From: Pseudomonas sp. B21-028
GTDB taxonomy: Bacteria > Pseudomonadota > Gammaproteobacteria > Pseudomonadales > Pseudomonadaceae
Reading direction: 5' to 3'
DNA: 64,000 nt
NCBI RefSeq assembly: GCF_024749045.1
Contig: NZ_CP087184.1
Coordinates: 6,014,001 to 6,078,000 of the forward strand
The notes beneath the pieces were generated by a model. That model did not search any database. It was not told where the DNA came from and saw only the letters and a program-made list of their open reading frames with translations. The translations under genes and the position numbers were made by a program. This document shows, piece by piece, positions 56,253 to 64,000 of this stretch; the first letter of the stretch is position 1, and every line of letters begins with the position of its first letter.

Positions 56253-57224
56253 ATGAGCGTACGCGTCGGCATTGTCATGGACCCTATCGCCAGCATTTCC
56301 TACAAGAAGGATAGCTCGCTGGCCATGCTGCTGGCCGCTCAAAAGCGCGGCTGGGAATTGTTCTACATGGAACAGCGCGACCTCTACCAGGCCGAAGGCC
56401 AGGCCCGGGCGCGCATGAAACCGCTGAAAGTCTTCGCCAACCCTGAGAAATGGTTTGAGCTGGGCGGGGAAAAGGATGCGTTGCTGAGCGACCTGGACGT
56501 GATCCTGATGCGCAAGGATCCGCCCTTCGACATGGAATTCGTGTATTCCACCTACCTGCTGGAACAGGCCGAAACCGCCGGCGTGCTGGTGGTCAACAAG
56601 CCCCAGAGCCTGCGCGACTGCAACGAGAAGCTGTTCGCCACGCTGTTCCCGCAATGCACGCCGCCGACCATCGTCAGCCGCCGCCCGGATGTACTGCGCG
56701 AGTTCGCCGATCATCACGGCGACGTGATCCTCAAGCCCCTGGACGGCATGGGCGGCTCTTCGATCTTCCGTCACACCGCTGGTCACCCGAACCTCTCGGT
56801 GATCCTGGAAACCCTGACCCTGCACGGCCAGCAGCAGATCATGATCCAGGGTTACCTGCCAGCCATCGTCGATGGTGACAAGCGCATCCTGATGATCGAC
56901 GGCGAGCCGGTGGACTATTGCCTGGCGCGCATTCCGGCAGCGGGCGAAACCCGCGGCAACCTGGCCGCCGGCGGCCGTGGCGAAGCCCGCCCGCTGACCG
57001 AGAAGGACCGCTGGATCGCGGCCCAGGTTGGCCCGACCCTGCGGGAAAAAGGCCTGTTGTTCGTGGGCCTGGACGTGATCGGCGAGCACCTGACGGAGAT
57101 CAACGTCACCAGCCCGACCTGCATTCGCGAAATCGACAATGCCTTCGGCACCGACATTGGCGGGATGCTGATGGATGCCATAGAGAAGCAGCTGCAAGCT
57201 AGAAGCTCCAAGCGGCAAGCTTAA
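56253..57224 (+). CDS. gshB: Glutathione synthetase
   Basis: The 323-residue ATP-grasp enzyme joins gamma-glutamylcysteine and glycine. It starts MSVRVGIVMDPIASISYKKDSSLAMLL and contains LMRKDPPFDMEFVYSTYLLEQAE, VILKPLDGMGGSSIF (ATP-grasp loop) and EINVTSPTCIREIDNAFGTDIGGMLMDAI (metal and substrate residues). AGGAA lies about 8 bp before the ATG. The last residues, EKQLQARSSKRQA, are encoded by DNA of the AGCTGCAAGCTAGAAGCTC repeat class, so the tail is non-conserved. Divergent from pilG, it precedes tonB, algH and ruvX as in P. aeruginosa. Confidence 0.96.
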   Translation: MSVRVGIVMDPIASISYKKDSSLAMLLAAQKRGWELFYMEQRDLYQAEGQARARMKPLKVFANPEKWFELGGEKDALLSDLDVILMRKDPPFDMEFVYSTYLLEQAETAGVLVVNKPQSLRDCNEKLFATLFPQCTPPTIVSRRPDVLREFADHHGDVILKPLDGMGGSSIFRHTAGHPNLSVILETLTLHGQQQIMIQGYLPAIVDGDKRILMIDGEPVDYCLARIPAAGETRGNLAAGGRGEARPLTEKDRWIAAQVGPTLREKGLLFVGLDVIGEHLTEINVTSPTCIREIDNAFGTDIGGMLMDAIEKQLQARSSKRQA

Positions 57225-57262
57225 TGCGTACAGCTTGTCGCTTGCAGCTTGAAGCTTGCAGC
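57188..57262. repeat. AGCTTGCAGCTTGAAGCTT-class repeat overlapping the gshB 3' end
   Basis: AGCTGCAAGCTAGAAGCTCC within the gshB coding end and GCTTGCAGCTTGAAGCTTGC after the stop form an inverted pair. The repeat supplies the last codons and stop of gshB. Confidence 0.75.
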
Positions 57263-57263
57263 T

Positions 57264-57319
57264 AAAAACCAACATTGCGCTATCATGCCGGGCCCTGAAA
57301 AGAAGCAATGTTGGTTTTT
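57264..57319. terminator. Long-stem hairpin between gshB and tonB (terminator, or control of tonB)
   Basis: AAAAACCAACATTGC (57264-57278) and GCAATGTTGGTTTTT (57305-57319) pair perfectly over 15 bp around a 26-nt loop. The trailing T run fits a gshB terminator. The loop contains TATCAT, a possible -10 of tonB, and the right arm contains an in-frame ATG. Confidence 0.6.
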
Positions 57320-57325
57320 GCCGCC

Positions 57326-58222
57326 ATGACCCTTCCGTCCGATCTGCCCCTAGAGCTCGCCCACCGTGGCGTGCGTCCGGCTGATCGCCTCGGTTTTACC
57401 CTGTTCCTGGCGGCGCTGATCCACCTGGCCCTGCTGCTGGGCGTCGGATTTGCCACGGTCGAGCCCAAGCAGATCACCCAGACCCTGGAAATCACCCTGG
57501 CCACCTTCAAGAGCGAAACCAAGCCGAAGCAGGCGGATTTCCTCGCCCAGGAAAACCAGCAGGGTAGCGGCACCCTGGAAAAGAAGGCGGTCCCCAAGAC
57601 CACCGAGATCGCGCCATTCCAGGACAATCAGGTCCAGAAAGCCACCCCTCCCCCGGCCGCCAAGCCCGAGGTGCAGGAAACCGCCCCCAAGGCGGCCGTG
57701 ACCACCGTGGCACCGAAGCCGAAGAAGGCGCCGGTCAAGGAAGAGGTCAAGCCCGATCCCAAGCCCAAGGCCCCGGCGCCGACCTTCGACAGCTCCCAGT
57801 TGTCCAGCGACATCGCCAGCCTGGAAGCCGAACTGGCCCAGGAACAGCAGCTCTATGCCAAGCGTCCGCGCATTCACCGCCTGAGCGCCGCCTCGACCAT
57901 GCGCGACAAGGGCGCCTGGTACAAGGACGAGTGGCGCAAGAAGGTCGAGCGCATCGGCAATCTGAATTACCCCGACGAAGCACGACGCAAGCAGATCTAC
58001 GGCAACCTGCGGCTAATGGTCTCGATCAACCGCGACGGCTCCCTGTATGAAGTGCTGGTGCTGGAGTCCTCCGGCCAGCCGCTGCTGGACCAGGCGGCCC
58101 AGCGCATCGTGCGCCTGGCCGCGCCGTTCGCGCCGTTTACCGGGGATTTGTCGGACATCGACCGGCTGGAGATCATCCGCACCTGGAAATTCTCCCGGGG
58201 TGATCGGTTGTCCAGTAACTGA
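57326..58222 (+). CDS. tonB3: TonB-family energy-transduction protein (TonB3-like)
   Basis: The 298-residue protein has a short cytoplasmic start, a transmembrane helix (RLGFTLFLAALIHLALLLGVGFA, about residues 21-43), a periplasmic Pro/Lys/Glu-rich spacer with KPKKAPVKEEVKPDPKPKAPAP, and a C-terminal TonB domain (YPDEARRKQIYGNLRLMVSINRDGSLYEVLVLESSG...LEIIRTWKF). In P. aeruginosa the homologue at the same locus (PA0406) is needed for twitching and pilus assembly, consistent with the pil-chp neighbourhood. A start at 57308 is possible, but its ATG lies in a 15-bp hairpin arm and 57326 fits homologues better. No strong SD is visible for either. Confidence 0.85.
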   Translation: MTLPSDLPLELAHRGVRPADRLGFTLFLAALIHLALLLGVGFATVEPKQITQTLEITLATFKSETKPKQADFLAQENQQGSGTLEKKAVPKTTEIAPFQDNQVQKATPPPAAKPEVQETAPKAAVTTVAPKPKKAPVKEEVKPDPKPKAPAPTFDSSQLSSDIASLEAELAQEQQLYAKRPRIHRLSAASTMRDKGAWYKDEWRKKVERIGNLNYPDEARRKQIYGNLRLMVSINRDGSLYEVLVLESSGQPLLDQAAQRIVRLAAPFAPFTGDLSDIDRLEIIRTWKFSRGDRLSSN

Positions 58223-58236
58223 CACACCACCAGCCC

Positions 58237-58328
58237 CTGTGGGGGCGAGCCTGCTCGCGATAGCTATTGTTCATTCAATAGAGATGTCGACGGACAGGCT
58301 GCTATCGCGAGCAGGCTCGCTCCCACAA
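58237..58328. repeat. REPIN between tonB and algH
   Basis: TGTGGGGGCGAGCCTGCTCGCG at the left and its inverse with GCTCGCTCCCACA at the right, with a loop of about 45 bp. Confidence 0.85.
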
Positions 58329-58407
58329 GGGGGTCTGCATCCGTCTCGGGTATTTCCTGCACATCCCCAGCTTGTCAGTTCGCCCCTGCGCCGCCACACT
58401 ATCGCCT

Positions 58408-58977
58408 ATGAAAAACGTCAGCCCCACCTACCTCAAGCATCATTTCCTGATCGCCATGCCGCACATGGCCGATCCGAACTTCGCCCACACCTTGACCTAC
58501 GTCGTCGAGCACACGGCCAATGGCGCCATGGGGCTGGTGATCAATCGCCCGCAGGAACTGAACCTGGCGGACATTCTCGAGCAGTTGCGCCCTGAGGTGG
58601 AGCCGCCGATCCTGTGCCAGCACGTGCCGATTTTCATCGGCGGCCCGGTGCAGACCGACCGCGGCTTCGTGCTCCATCCGTCGGGTCCGAGCTACCAGGC
58701 CACCGTGGACCTCAACGGCGTGTCGCTGTCGACTTCCCAGGACGTGCTGTTTGCCATCGCTGACGGCGTCGGGCCGGAGAAAAGCCTGATCGCCCTCGGC
58801 TACGCCGGTTGGGAAGCCGGGCAACTGGAGGCCGAACTGGCCGACAACGCCTGGCTGACCTGCCCGTTCGACGCTGACATCCTGTTCAACACCAGCAGCG
58901 AACTGCGCCTGGAAGCGGCGGCCACCCGCCTGGGGATCAACCTCAGCCTGCTCACCAGCCAGGCAGGACACGCCTGA
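58408..58977 (+). CDS. algH: YqgE/AlgH family protein (DUF179)
   Basis: The 189-residue protein matches AlgH of Pseudomonas: LKHHFLIAMPHMADPNFAHTLTYVVEHTANGAMGLVINRP at the N terminus, IFIGGPVQTDRGFVLHP (the family signature), and LIALGYAGWEAGQLEAELADNAWL. AlgH was linked to alginate gene regulation in P. aeruginosa; the biochemical role is unresolved. The start MKNVSPTYLKHHF is the family N terminus; an ATG 36 bp upstream is less likely. Its stop overlaps the ruvX start (TGATG). Confidence 0.93.
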   Translation: MKNVSPTYLKHHFLIAMPHMADPNFAHTLTYVVEHTANGAMGLVINRPQELNLADILEQLRPEVEPPILCQHVPIFIGGPVQTDRGFVLHPSGPSYQATVDLNGVSLSTSQDVLFAIADGVGPEKSLIALGYAGWEAGQLEAELADNAWLTCPFDADILFNTSSELRLEAAATRLGINLSLLTSQAGHA

Positions 58978-59414
58978 TGGCCCTGCGCCTGCTGCTGGGC
59001 TTCGATTACGGCACCAAACAGATCGGCGTCGCGGTCGGCCAGGTCGTTACCGGCCAGGCCCGCGAGCTGTGCACCCTCAAGGCGCAGAATGGCGTGCCGG
59101 ACTGGAACCAGGTCGAAGCGCTGATCAAGGAATGGAAACCCGACGCCGTGGTGGTCGGCTTGCCGCTGAACATGGACGGTACGCCCAGCGACATGTGCGT
59201 GCGCGCCGAAAAATTCGCCCGCCGGCTCAATGGCCGTTACAACCTGCCCTTCTATACCCACGACGAGCGCCTGACCACGTTCGAAGCCAAGGGCGAGCGC
59301 CTTGAGCGTGGTGGACAGAAAGGCAGTTACCGCGACAACCCGGTGGACGCCATCGCCGCCGCCCTGCTGCTGCAGGGCTGGCTCGATGCCAATAGCGCCC
59401 TGTTCGACACCTGA
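58977..59414 (+). CDS. ruvX: RuvX/YqgF family nuclease (16S rRNA maturation)
   Basis: The 145-residue RNase H-like fold protein has [17 protein letters not shown] at the N terminus with the catalytic Asp, [30 protein letters not shown] with the catalytic Glu, and a C-terminal [13 protein letters not shown] segment with Asp. Homologues process the 5' end of pre-16S rRNA. The start ATG overlaps the algH stop, so the two are translationally coupled. A terminator follows. Confidence 0.93.
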   Translation: MALRLLLGFDYGTKQIGVAVGQVVTGQARELCTLKAQNGVPDWNQVEALIKEWKPDAVVVGLPLNMDGTPSDMCVRAEKFARRLNGRYNLPFYTHDERLTTFEAKGERLERGGQKGSYRDNPVDAIAAALLLQGWLDANSALFDT

Positions 59415-59418
59415 TTTT

Positions 59419-59445
59419 GAAAGCGCCGCCAAGGCGCTTTCTTTT
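59419..59445 (+). terminator. Rho-independent terminator after ruvX
   Basis: GAAAGCGCC and GGCGCTTTC pair across GCCAA and are followed by TTTT, 4 bp after the ruvX stop. Confidence 0.85.
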
Positions 59446-59496
59446 AGCGATAGACCGAGCCTTTCACCACAGGCCCGGGAACCTGAAGGAGCCAGC

Positions 59497-60003
59497 ATGA
59501 GCCTGCCCAATCCTGCCGACCTGATCAGCCAGATGGCGATCCGTCTCACGGCACACCTGGAACAACGCGGCATCCGCGAACCGCGCTACATCGGCATTCG
59601 CACCGGCGGTGTCTGGGTCGCCCAGGCCTTGCTCGAGGAACTCGGCAGCCAATCGCCGCTGGGCACCCTGGACGTGTCCTTCTACCGCGATGACTTCAGC
59701 CAGAACGGCCTGCACCCACAGGTACGCCCTTCGGCGTTGCCGTTCGAAATCGAGGGCCAGCACCTGGTCCTGATCGATGACGTGCTGATGAGCGGCCGGA
59801 CTATCCGCGCCGCCATGAACGAACTGTTCGATTACGGCCGCCCGGCCAGCGTGACCCTGGTATGCCTGCTGGACCTGGACGCCGCCGAGTTGCCGATCCG
59901 CCCGAACGTGGTCGGCGCGACCCTGGCACTGGCCGCGCACCAGCGGGTCAAGCTCTCCGGCCCCGCACCGCTGCAACTCGAACTGCAAGACCTTGCCCTT
60001 TAA
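59497..60003 (+). CDS. pyrR: PyrR bifunctional regulator / uracil phosphoribosyltransferase
   Basis: The 168-residue protein has the PRPP-binding motif [26 protein letters not shown] (about residues 88-113) and [18 protein letters not shown] at the N terminus, typical of PyrR. It heads the pyrR-pyrB-pyrC' operon, 24 bp before pyrB. In Gram-positives PyrR acts by mRNA attenuation; in Pseudomonas it acts differently on pyr genes. AAGGAG is 6 bp upstream of the ATG at 59497; an in-frame extension into ruvX is spurious. No attenuator-like structure was evident before it apart from the ruvX terminator. Confidence 0.94.
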   Translation: MSLPNPADLISQMAIRLTAHLEQRGIREPRYIGIRTGGVWVAQALLEELGSQSPLGTLDVSFYRDDFSQNGLHPQVRPSALPFEIEGQHLVLIDDVLMSGRTIRAAMNELFDYGRPASVTLVCLLDLDAAELPIRPNVVGATLALAAHQRVKLSGPAPLQLELQDLAL

Positions 60004-60027
60004 CTGCCCTTGTAAGAGTCCATCGCG

Positions 60028-61032
60028 ATGACGCCTCTCGAAACCAAGCGCCCGCTGCAGCTCAACGATCAGGGCCAGCTGCGGCACTTCCTGTCCCTCG
60101 ACGGCCTGCGCCGCGAGCTGCTGACGGAAATCCTCGACACCGCCGACTCGTTCCTCGAAGTCGGCGCCCGGGCGGTGAAGAAAGTCCCGTTGCTGCGCGG
60201 CAAGACCGTGTGCAACGTGTTCTTCGAAAACTCCACCCGCACCCGCACCACCTTCGAACTGGCGGCTCAGCGGCTGTCGGCGGACGTGATCACCCTCAAC
60301 GTGTCGACGTCCTCGGCGAGCAAGGGCGAAACCCTGCTCGACACCCTGCGCAACCTCGAAGCCATGGCGGCGGACATGTTCGTCGTGCGCCACGGCGACT
60401 CCGGCGCGGCACACTTCATTGCCGAACACGTCTGCCCGCAGGTGGCGATCATCAACGGCGGCGACGGCCGTCATGCCCACCCGACCCAGGGCATGCTGGA
60501 CATGCTGACCATCCGCCGGCACAAGGGCAGCTTCGAGAACCTCTCGGTGGCCATCGTCGGCGACATCCTGCATTCGCGGGTGGCGCGCTCGAACATGCTT
60601 GCCCTCAAGACCCTCGGTTGCCCGGACATCCGCGTGATCGCGCCGAAAACCCTGCTGCCCATTGGCGTCGAGCAGTACGGCGTGAAGGTCTACACCGACA
60701 TGACCGAAGGCCTCAAGGATGTCGATGTGGTGATCATGCTGCGCCTGCAGCGTGAACGCATGACCGGCGGCCTGTTGCCCAGCGAGGGCGAGTTCTACCG
60801 CCTGTTCGGCCTCACCACCGCCCGCCTGGCCGGGGCCAAGCCGGATGCCATCGTCATGCACCCGGGGCCGATCAACCGCGGTGTGGAGATCGAGTCAGCG
60901 GTGGCCGACGGCCCCCATTCGGTGATCCTCAACCAGGTGACCTACGGCATCGCCATTCGCATGGCCGTGCTGTCCATGGCCATGAGCGGGCAAACGGCCC
61001 AGCGCCAATTCGACCAGGAGAACGCCCAGTGA
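60028..61032 (+). CDS. pyrB: Aspartate carbamoyltransferase catalytic subunit
   Basis: The 334-residue enzyme forms carbamoyl aspartate. Motifs: [16 protein letters not shown] with carbamoyl-phosphate-binding STRT near residue 70, [19 protein letters not shown] near 150, MLRLQRERM near 235 and [12 protein letters not shown] near 280. Like other Pseudomonas ATCases it has an N-terminal extension (about 11 residues before [18 protein letters not shown]). Its stop codon overlaps the pyrC' start (ATGA). Class A Pseudomonas ATCase is a dodecamer of PyrB and an inactive DHOase. Confidence 0.97.
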   Translation: MTPLETKRPLQLNDQGQLRHFLSLDGLRRELLTEILDTADSFLEVGARAVKKVPLLRGKTVCNVFFENSTRTRTTFELAAQRLSADVITLNVSTSSASKGETLLDTLRNLEAMAADMFVVRHGDSGAAHFIAEHVCPQVAIINGGDGRHAHPTQGMLDMLTIRRHKGSFENLSVAIVGDILHSRVARSNMLALKTLGCPDIRVIAPKTLLPIGVEQYGVKVYTDMTEGLKDVDVVIMLRLQRERMTGGLLPSEGEFYRLFGLTTARLAGAKPDAIVMHPGPINRGVEIESAVADGPHSVILNQVTYGIAIRMAVLSMAMSGQTAQRQFDQENAQ

Positions 61033-62300
61033 AGCTCAGCATTCTCGGCGCACGCGTGATCGATCCGGCCAGCGGCCTGGATCAAGTGACCGACATCCAT
61101 ATCGACGCCTGCAAAATCGTCGCCCTGGGCGCCGCCCCGGCCGGCTTCGTGGCGGTCGAGACCCTCGACGCCCAAGGCCTGGTGGCCGCCCCCGGCCTGG
61201 TCGACCTGAACGTCGCCCTACGCGAGCCCGGTTACAGCCGCAAGGGCAGCATCGTCAGCGAAACCCGGGCGGCCGCCGCCGGGGGCGTGACCAGCCTGTG
61301 CTGCCCGCCGCAAACCAGACCGGTGCTGGACACCTCGGCCGTGGCCGAACTGATCCTCGACCGCGCCCGCGAAGCCGGCAATACCAAGGTTTTCCCGATT
61401 GGTGCGTTGAGCAAAGGCCTCGACGGCGAACAACTGGCGGAGCTGATTGCACTGCGCGATGCCGGTTGCGTGGCGTTCGGCAACGGCCTGAACAGCTTCC
61501 GCAATACCCGCACCCTGTGCCGCGCCCTGGAATACGCAGCCACTTTCGGCCTGACGGTGATCTTCAACTCCCAGGATCACGATCTGGCCGAAGGTGGCCT
61601 GGCCCATGAAGGCCCGACCGCCAGCTTCCTCGGTTTGCCGGGCATACCGGAAACCGCCGAGACCGTGGCCCTGGCCCGTGACCTGTTGCTGGTGGAGCAA
61701 AGCGGCGTGCGCGCGCATTTCAGCCAGTTGACCAGTGCCCGTGGCGCGGCGCTGATCGCCCAGGCCCAGGCCCGCGGCTTGCCGGTGACCGCCGATGTGG
61801 CGCTGTACCAACTGATCCTGACCGACGAAGCGCTGATCGATTTCAACAGCGTTTATCACGTCCAACCACCGCTGCGCACCCGCGCCGACCGGGATGGCTT
61901 GCGCGAGGCAGTGAAATCCGGAGTGATCTCGGCCATTTCCAGCCACCACCAGCCCCATGAGCGCGATGCCAAACTGGCCCCCTTCGGCGCGACCGAACCG
62001 GGCATCAGCAGCGTCGAATTGCTGCTGCCGCTGGCGATGACCCTGGTGGAAGACGGTCTGCTCGACCTGCCGACCTTGTTGGCGCGCCTGAGTGCCGGCC
62101 CGGCCCAGGCGCTGCAACTACCGGCCGGGAAACTGGCGGTGGGTGCGGCAGCGGACCTGGTGCTGTTTGACCCGGCCGCCTCCACAGTGGCCGGGGAAGC
62201 CTGGCGCTCCAAGGGCGACAACTGCCCGTTCCTGGGCCACAGCTTGCCGGGCGTGGTGCGCTATACCTTGATGGATGGGCGGGTTACCCACCAGGCCTGA
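61029..62300 (+). CDS. pyrC': Inactive dihydroorotase homologue PyrC' (ATCase assembly subunit)
   Basis: The 423-residue amidohydrolase-fold protein is overlapped by pyrB at ATGA. Active DHOases carry DxHxHLREPG; here the corresponding segment reads [20 protein letters not shown], so both metal-ligand His residues are absent. Other segments, such as [21 protein letters not shown] and [28 protein letters not shown], remain. In P. putida and P. aeruginosa the equivalent pyrC' product has no DHOase activity but is required to assemble ATCase; the loss of HxH supports the same role. A functional pyrC must be encoded elsewhere. Confidence 0.93.
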   Translation: MKLSILGARVIDPASGLDQVTDIHIDACKIVALGAAPAGFVAVETLDAQGLVAAPGLVDLNVALREPGYSRKGSIVSETRAAAAGGVTSLCCPPQTRPVLDTSAVAELILDRAREAGNTKVFPIGALSKGLDGEQLAELIALRDAGCVAFGNGLNSFRNTRTLCRALEYAATFGLTVIFNSQDHDLAEGGLAHEGPTASFLGLPGIPETAETVALARDLLLVEQSGVRAHFSQLTSARGAALIAQAQARGLPVTADVALYQLILTDEALIDFNSVYHVQPPLRTRADRDGLREAVKSGVISAISSHHQPHERDAKLAPFGATEPGISSVELLLPLAMTLVEDGLLDLPTLLARLSAGPAQALQLPAGKLAVGAAADLVLFDPAASTVAGEAWRSKGDNCPFLGHSLPGVVRYTLMDGRVTHQA

Positions 62301-62316
62301 TACTGTGTCGCGCCCA

Positions 62317-62410
62317 TCGCGAGCAGGCTCGCTCCCACATTGGATTTTCAGGTACTCACACAATCTGTGCGCGCTGAAGATCCCTGTGGGAGCGAGCCTG
62401 CTCGCGATGG
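62317..62410. repeat. REPIN between pyrC' and the TM2 gene
   Basis: ATCGCGAGCAGGCTCGCTCCCACA and the inverse TGTGGGAGCGAGCCTGCTCGCGAT, with a loop of about 50 bp between convergent genes. Confidence 0.88.
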
Positions 62411-62423
62411 GAGCAACCCGGCC

Positions 62424-62852
62424 TTACTGAAACGCCCCACGCTTCTGCGCATTCCGAATCGAAACCTGGTCGTTCAGCGTCCAGAAGTCATACAGCACCC
62501 CCAGGAAGAACACCCCGCCGGTCAGCAGGTAGATGATCCCGCTGAGCCATTTGCCCTGATACATCCGGTGCACCCCGAACACCCCGAGAAACGTCAACAG
62601 GATCCACGCCACGGTGTATTCAATGGGGCCCGGGGTGAAGCGCAGGTCCGCTTCGCGGTCCATGGCAGGGATCAGGAACAAATCGATCAGCCAGCCAATG
62701 CCCAGCAGGCCGAAGGTGAAGAACCAGATCGTGCCGGTGACCGGCTTGCCATAGTAGAAACGATGAGCCCCGGTAAAGCCGAAAATCCAGAGCAGATAGC
62801 CAATGACTTTGCTGTGAGTGTCGTGGGTGGCGTCCAGCTGATAGCTGTTCAT
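62424..62852 (-). CDS. Double TM2-domain membrane protein
   Basis: The 142-residue protein has two copies of a TM2-type helical hairpin. The first is VIGYLLWIFGFTGAHRFYYGKPVTGTIWFFTFGLLGIGWLIDLFLI; the second is VAWILLTFLGVFGVHRMYQGKWLSGIIYLLTGGVFFLGVLYDFWTL. Both contain the diagnostic G-HR-Y-GK turn and a terminal Asp (IDLF, YDFW). The function of bacterial TM2 proteins is unknown. It is convergent with pyrC' and divergent from the NlpC/P60 gene. Confidence 0.85.
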   Translation of the reverse strand: MNSYQLDATHDTHSKVIGYLLWIFGFTGAHRFYYGKPVTGTIWFFTFGLLGIGWLIDLFLIPAMDREADLRFTPGPIEYTVAWILLTFLGVFGVHRMYQGKWLSGIIYLLTGGVFFLGVLYDFWTLNDQVSIRNAQKRGAFQ

Positions 62853-63101
62853 GAATGCTCTCTTTTGCCTCGATAGATAAATTTGTTCGGATTTTTTGTG
62901 ACTTTTGTATGTCTGGCCGACAAGCGGTTCGGAACCCCTTCAGCGCTGCAAAGCCCTGTAAACCGGGGCCCGTGTCGGACAATCGAGCCAAACTGCCGCA
63001 ATTTCAGGGGGCGGGCGCGGGATTTCGAATCGACAAACGGCCTCGGAATCAGCAAAAAAGCTGTTATAAAGTTGCGCGCTAACCTTTAAGAGCCCTGCCT
63101 A

Positions 63102-63713
63102 ATGCGTCCATTTTTCAAGACATGGCTGACCATTTGCCTATTATTGCCTCTGGCCGCCCACGCCACCAACCGTGAGCAACGTCTTCCCAACGTCAACGGC
63201 TACACCCCGAAATCTCATGTTTCTGCTCCTTCGAGCAAGAACAAGCCAAGCGTCCAGTACACGACCATTGGCAACAGCAAGCTGGTGCCACCCATGGCGA
63301 CCAAAGCGAGCAGCAACGTATTGAGCCGTGCCGTGAATGTGCTGGGTACGCCTTATCGTTGGGGCGGCAGCAGCCCAAGTAAAGGCTTCGATTGCAGCGG
63401 CCTGGTGAAATACGCGTTCAACGACAGCACCTTCGACCTGCCACGCACCTCGAATGCGATGGCAACCGGTCACGGTGAGAAAGTCGAACGCAAGGACCTC
63501 AAGCCCGGCGACCTGATCTTCTTCAAGCTCAAGAGCCGCCGGGTCAACCACGTGGCCATCTACCTGGGCAACGACCGCTTCATCCACGCGCCACGTCGCG
63601 GCAAGTCGGTGACCATCGACACCCTGAACAAACCGTATTGGAACACCCACTACGTGATTGCCAAGCGGATGTTGCCGAAAGAACCGGGCGGGATGCGGAT
63701 CGTCCAGCGCTGA
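63102..63713 (+). CDS. NlpC/P60 (C40) family peptidoglycan peptidase
   Basis: The 203-residue precursor has a Sec signal (MRPFFKTWLTICLLLPLAAHA). After a disordered Ser/Lys/Pro segment comes the C40 domain: RAVNVLGTPYRWGGSSPSKGFDCSGLVKYAF with the catalytic Cys at residue 98 (DCSG), GDLIFFKLKSRRVNHVAIYLGNDRFIHAP with the catalytic His, and a polar third residue in FIHAP. Such enzymes cleave D-gamma-glutamyl-meso-DAP bonds in peptidoglycan. A promoter-like gap of about 250 bp separates it from the divergent TM2 gene. Confidence 0.92.
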   Translation: MRPFFKTWLTICLLLPLAAHATNREQRLPNVNGYTPKSHVSAPSSKNKPSVQYTTIGNSKLVPPMATKASSNVLSRAVNVLGTPYRWGGSSPSKGFDCSGLVKYAFNDSTFDLPRTSNAMATGHGEKVERKDLKPGDLIFFKLKSRRVNHVAIYLGNDRFIHAPRRGKSVTIDTLNKPYWNTHYVIAKRMLPKEPGGMRIVQR

Positions 63714-63725
63714 TCCTAGCCCCCC

Positions 63726-63857
63726 CTGTGGCGAGGGGATTTATCCCCGTTGGGCTGCGAAGCAGCCCCCAACGGTGCAAAGACCTGCATCGGTACTTCC
63801 AGCTAGCCATTTGGGGCTACTTTGTAGCCCAGCGGGGATAAATCCCCTCGCCACAGA
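63726..63857. repeat. Dispersed inverted repeat, GTGGCGAGGGGATTTATCCCC class
   Basis: CTGTGGCGAGGGGATTTATC and the inverse GATAAATCCCCTCGCCACAG enclose a loop with GGGCTGCGAAGCAGCCC, between convergent NlpC/P60 and pilT genes. Confidence 0.88.
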
Positions 63858-63884
63858 TAAATTCCTTTGCCGCAGGGTTACACC

Positions 63885-64000
63885 TCAGAAACTATCTGGC
63901 GTACGCGCCCGCTCCCGCGCATGCTCCCGGCTGATCAAGCCCTTGGTCACCAAGTCCTTCAAGCACATGTCCAGCGTCTGCATCCCCAGCGAGCCGCCAG
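63885..64000 (-). CDS. pilT: Type IV pilus retraction ATPase PilT, C-terminal end (5' end outside window)
   Basis: The minus strand reads GGSLGMQTLDMCLKDLVTKG, then LISREHARERARTPDSF, and a TGA at 63885-63887. This matches the C terminus of Pseudomonas PilT (GMQT-D-CL-DLV-GLIS-E-AR, ending near P-NF). The rest lies beyond 64000. PilT powers pilus retraction and is the expected neighbour in P. aeruginosa (PA0395). PilU, a paralogue, ends differently as far as I recall, so PilT is preferred. Confidence 0.8.
   Translation of the reverse strand, partial: GGSLGMQTLDMCLKDLVTKGLISREHARERARTPDSF

Overview
The window is chromosomal DNA of a Pseudomonas, most probably from the P. fluorescens group. 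The basis is high GC content, gene blocks in the order known from P. aeruginosa (tkt-epd-pgk-fba; pilG-H-I-J-chpA-chpC; gshB-tonB3-algH-ruvX-pyrR-pyrB-pyrC'; pilT), and a dense load of dispersed palindromic repeats typical of fluorescens-group genomes. The species cannot be resolved. No rRNA, tRNA, insertion sequence, prophage or CRISPR array was found. Most genes are housekeeping and densely packed; accessory material is confined to small AT-richer pockets.

Layout. 1-1066: two tandem PL7 alginate-lyase genes, the first cut by the window edge. 1.4-2.85 kb: an accessory pocket with a small Pseudomonas protein behind a three-stem RNA-like leader, then a secreted I78-type inhibitor and a standalone Ig-like protein that share a palindromic promoter element. 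2.9-9.3 kb (minus strand): central carbon metabolism (fba, two small lipoproteins, pgk, epd, tkt). 9.5-11.7 kb: an ArsR-methyltransferase regulator behind a perfect palindrome, then metK. 11.9-20.0 kb: single genes (LysE exporter, LigB, DUF1090, cytochrome c', MltA, MAPEG, EamA, FNT channel, thioesterase). 20.2-22.8 kb: SAH riboswitch, ahcY, metF, which with metK form the activated-methyl cycle. 22.9-27.2 kb: a solute-binding protein, rhlE, and a cytochrome b561-YceI pair.

27.2-28.5 kb is a second AT-rich pocket, with a B-lectin protein behind its own palindrome and a tiny lipoprotein. 28.5-32.8 kb: a secreted amine oxidase with a Lys/Ala/Pro tail, bioA, and rsmE carrying an apparent one-base frameshift. 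32.9-36.7 kb: an amino-acid binding protein and DadA-like dehydrogenase divergent from a LysR regulator, then a hemolysin III family protein. 37.0-45.3 kb: a complete biotin-independent malonate decarboxylase operon (mdcABCDEGH-madLM), translationally coupled through stop/start overlaps, with a convergent LysR gene (mdcR).

45.9-56.0 kb: the Pil-Chp chemosensory system of type IV pili (pilG, pilH, pilI, pilJ, chpA, chpC) without pilK or chpB. 56.3-62.3 kb: gshB, tonB3-like, algH, ruvX and the pyrR-pyrB-pyrC' operon; the DHOase-like PyrC' lacks the metal-binding HxH. The window ends with a double-TM2 protein, an NlpC/P60 peptidase and the 3' end of pilT.

At least four classes of dispersed inverted repeat occupy most intergenic gaps, including gaps inside the pil-chp operon. 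The main points for follow-up are the shared operator of the inhibitor/Ig-like pair, the structured leader at 1426-1502, the lectin pocket, the rsmE frameshift, and the shortened, adaptation-enzyme-free Chp system.
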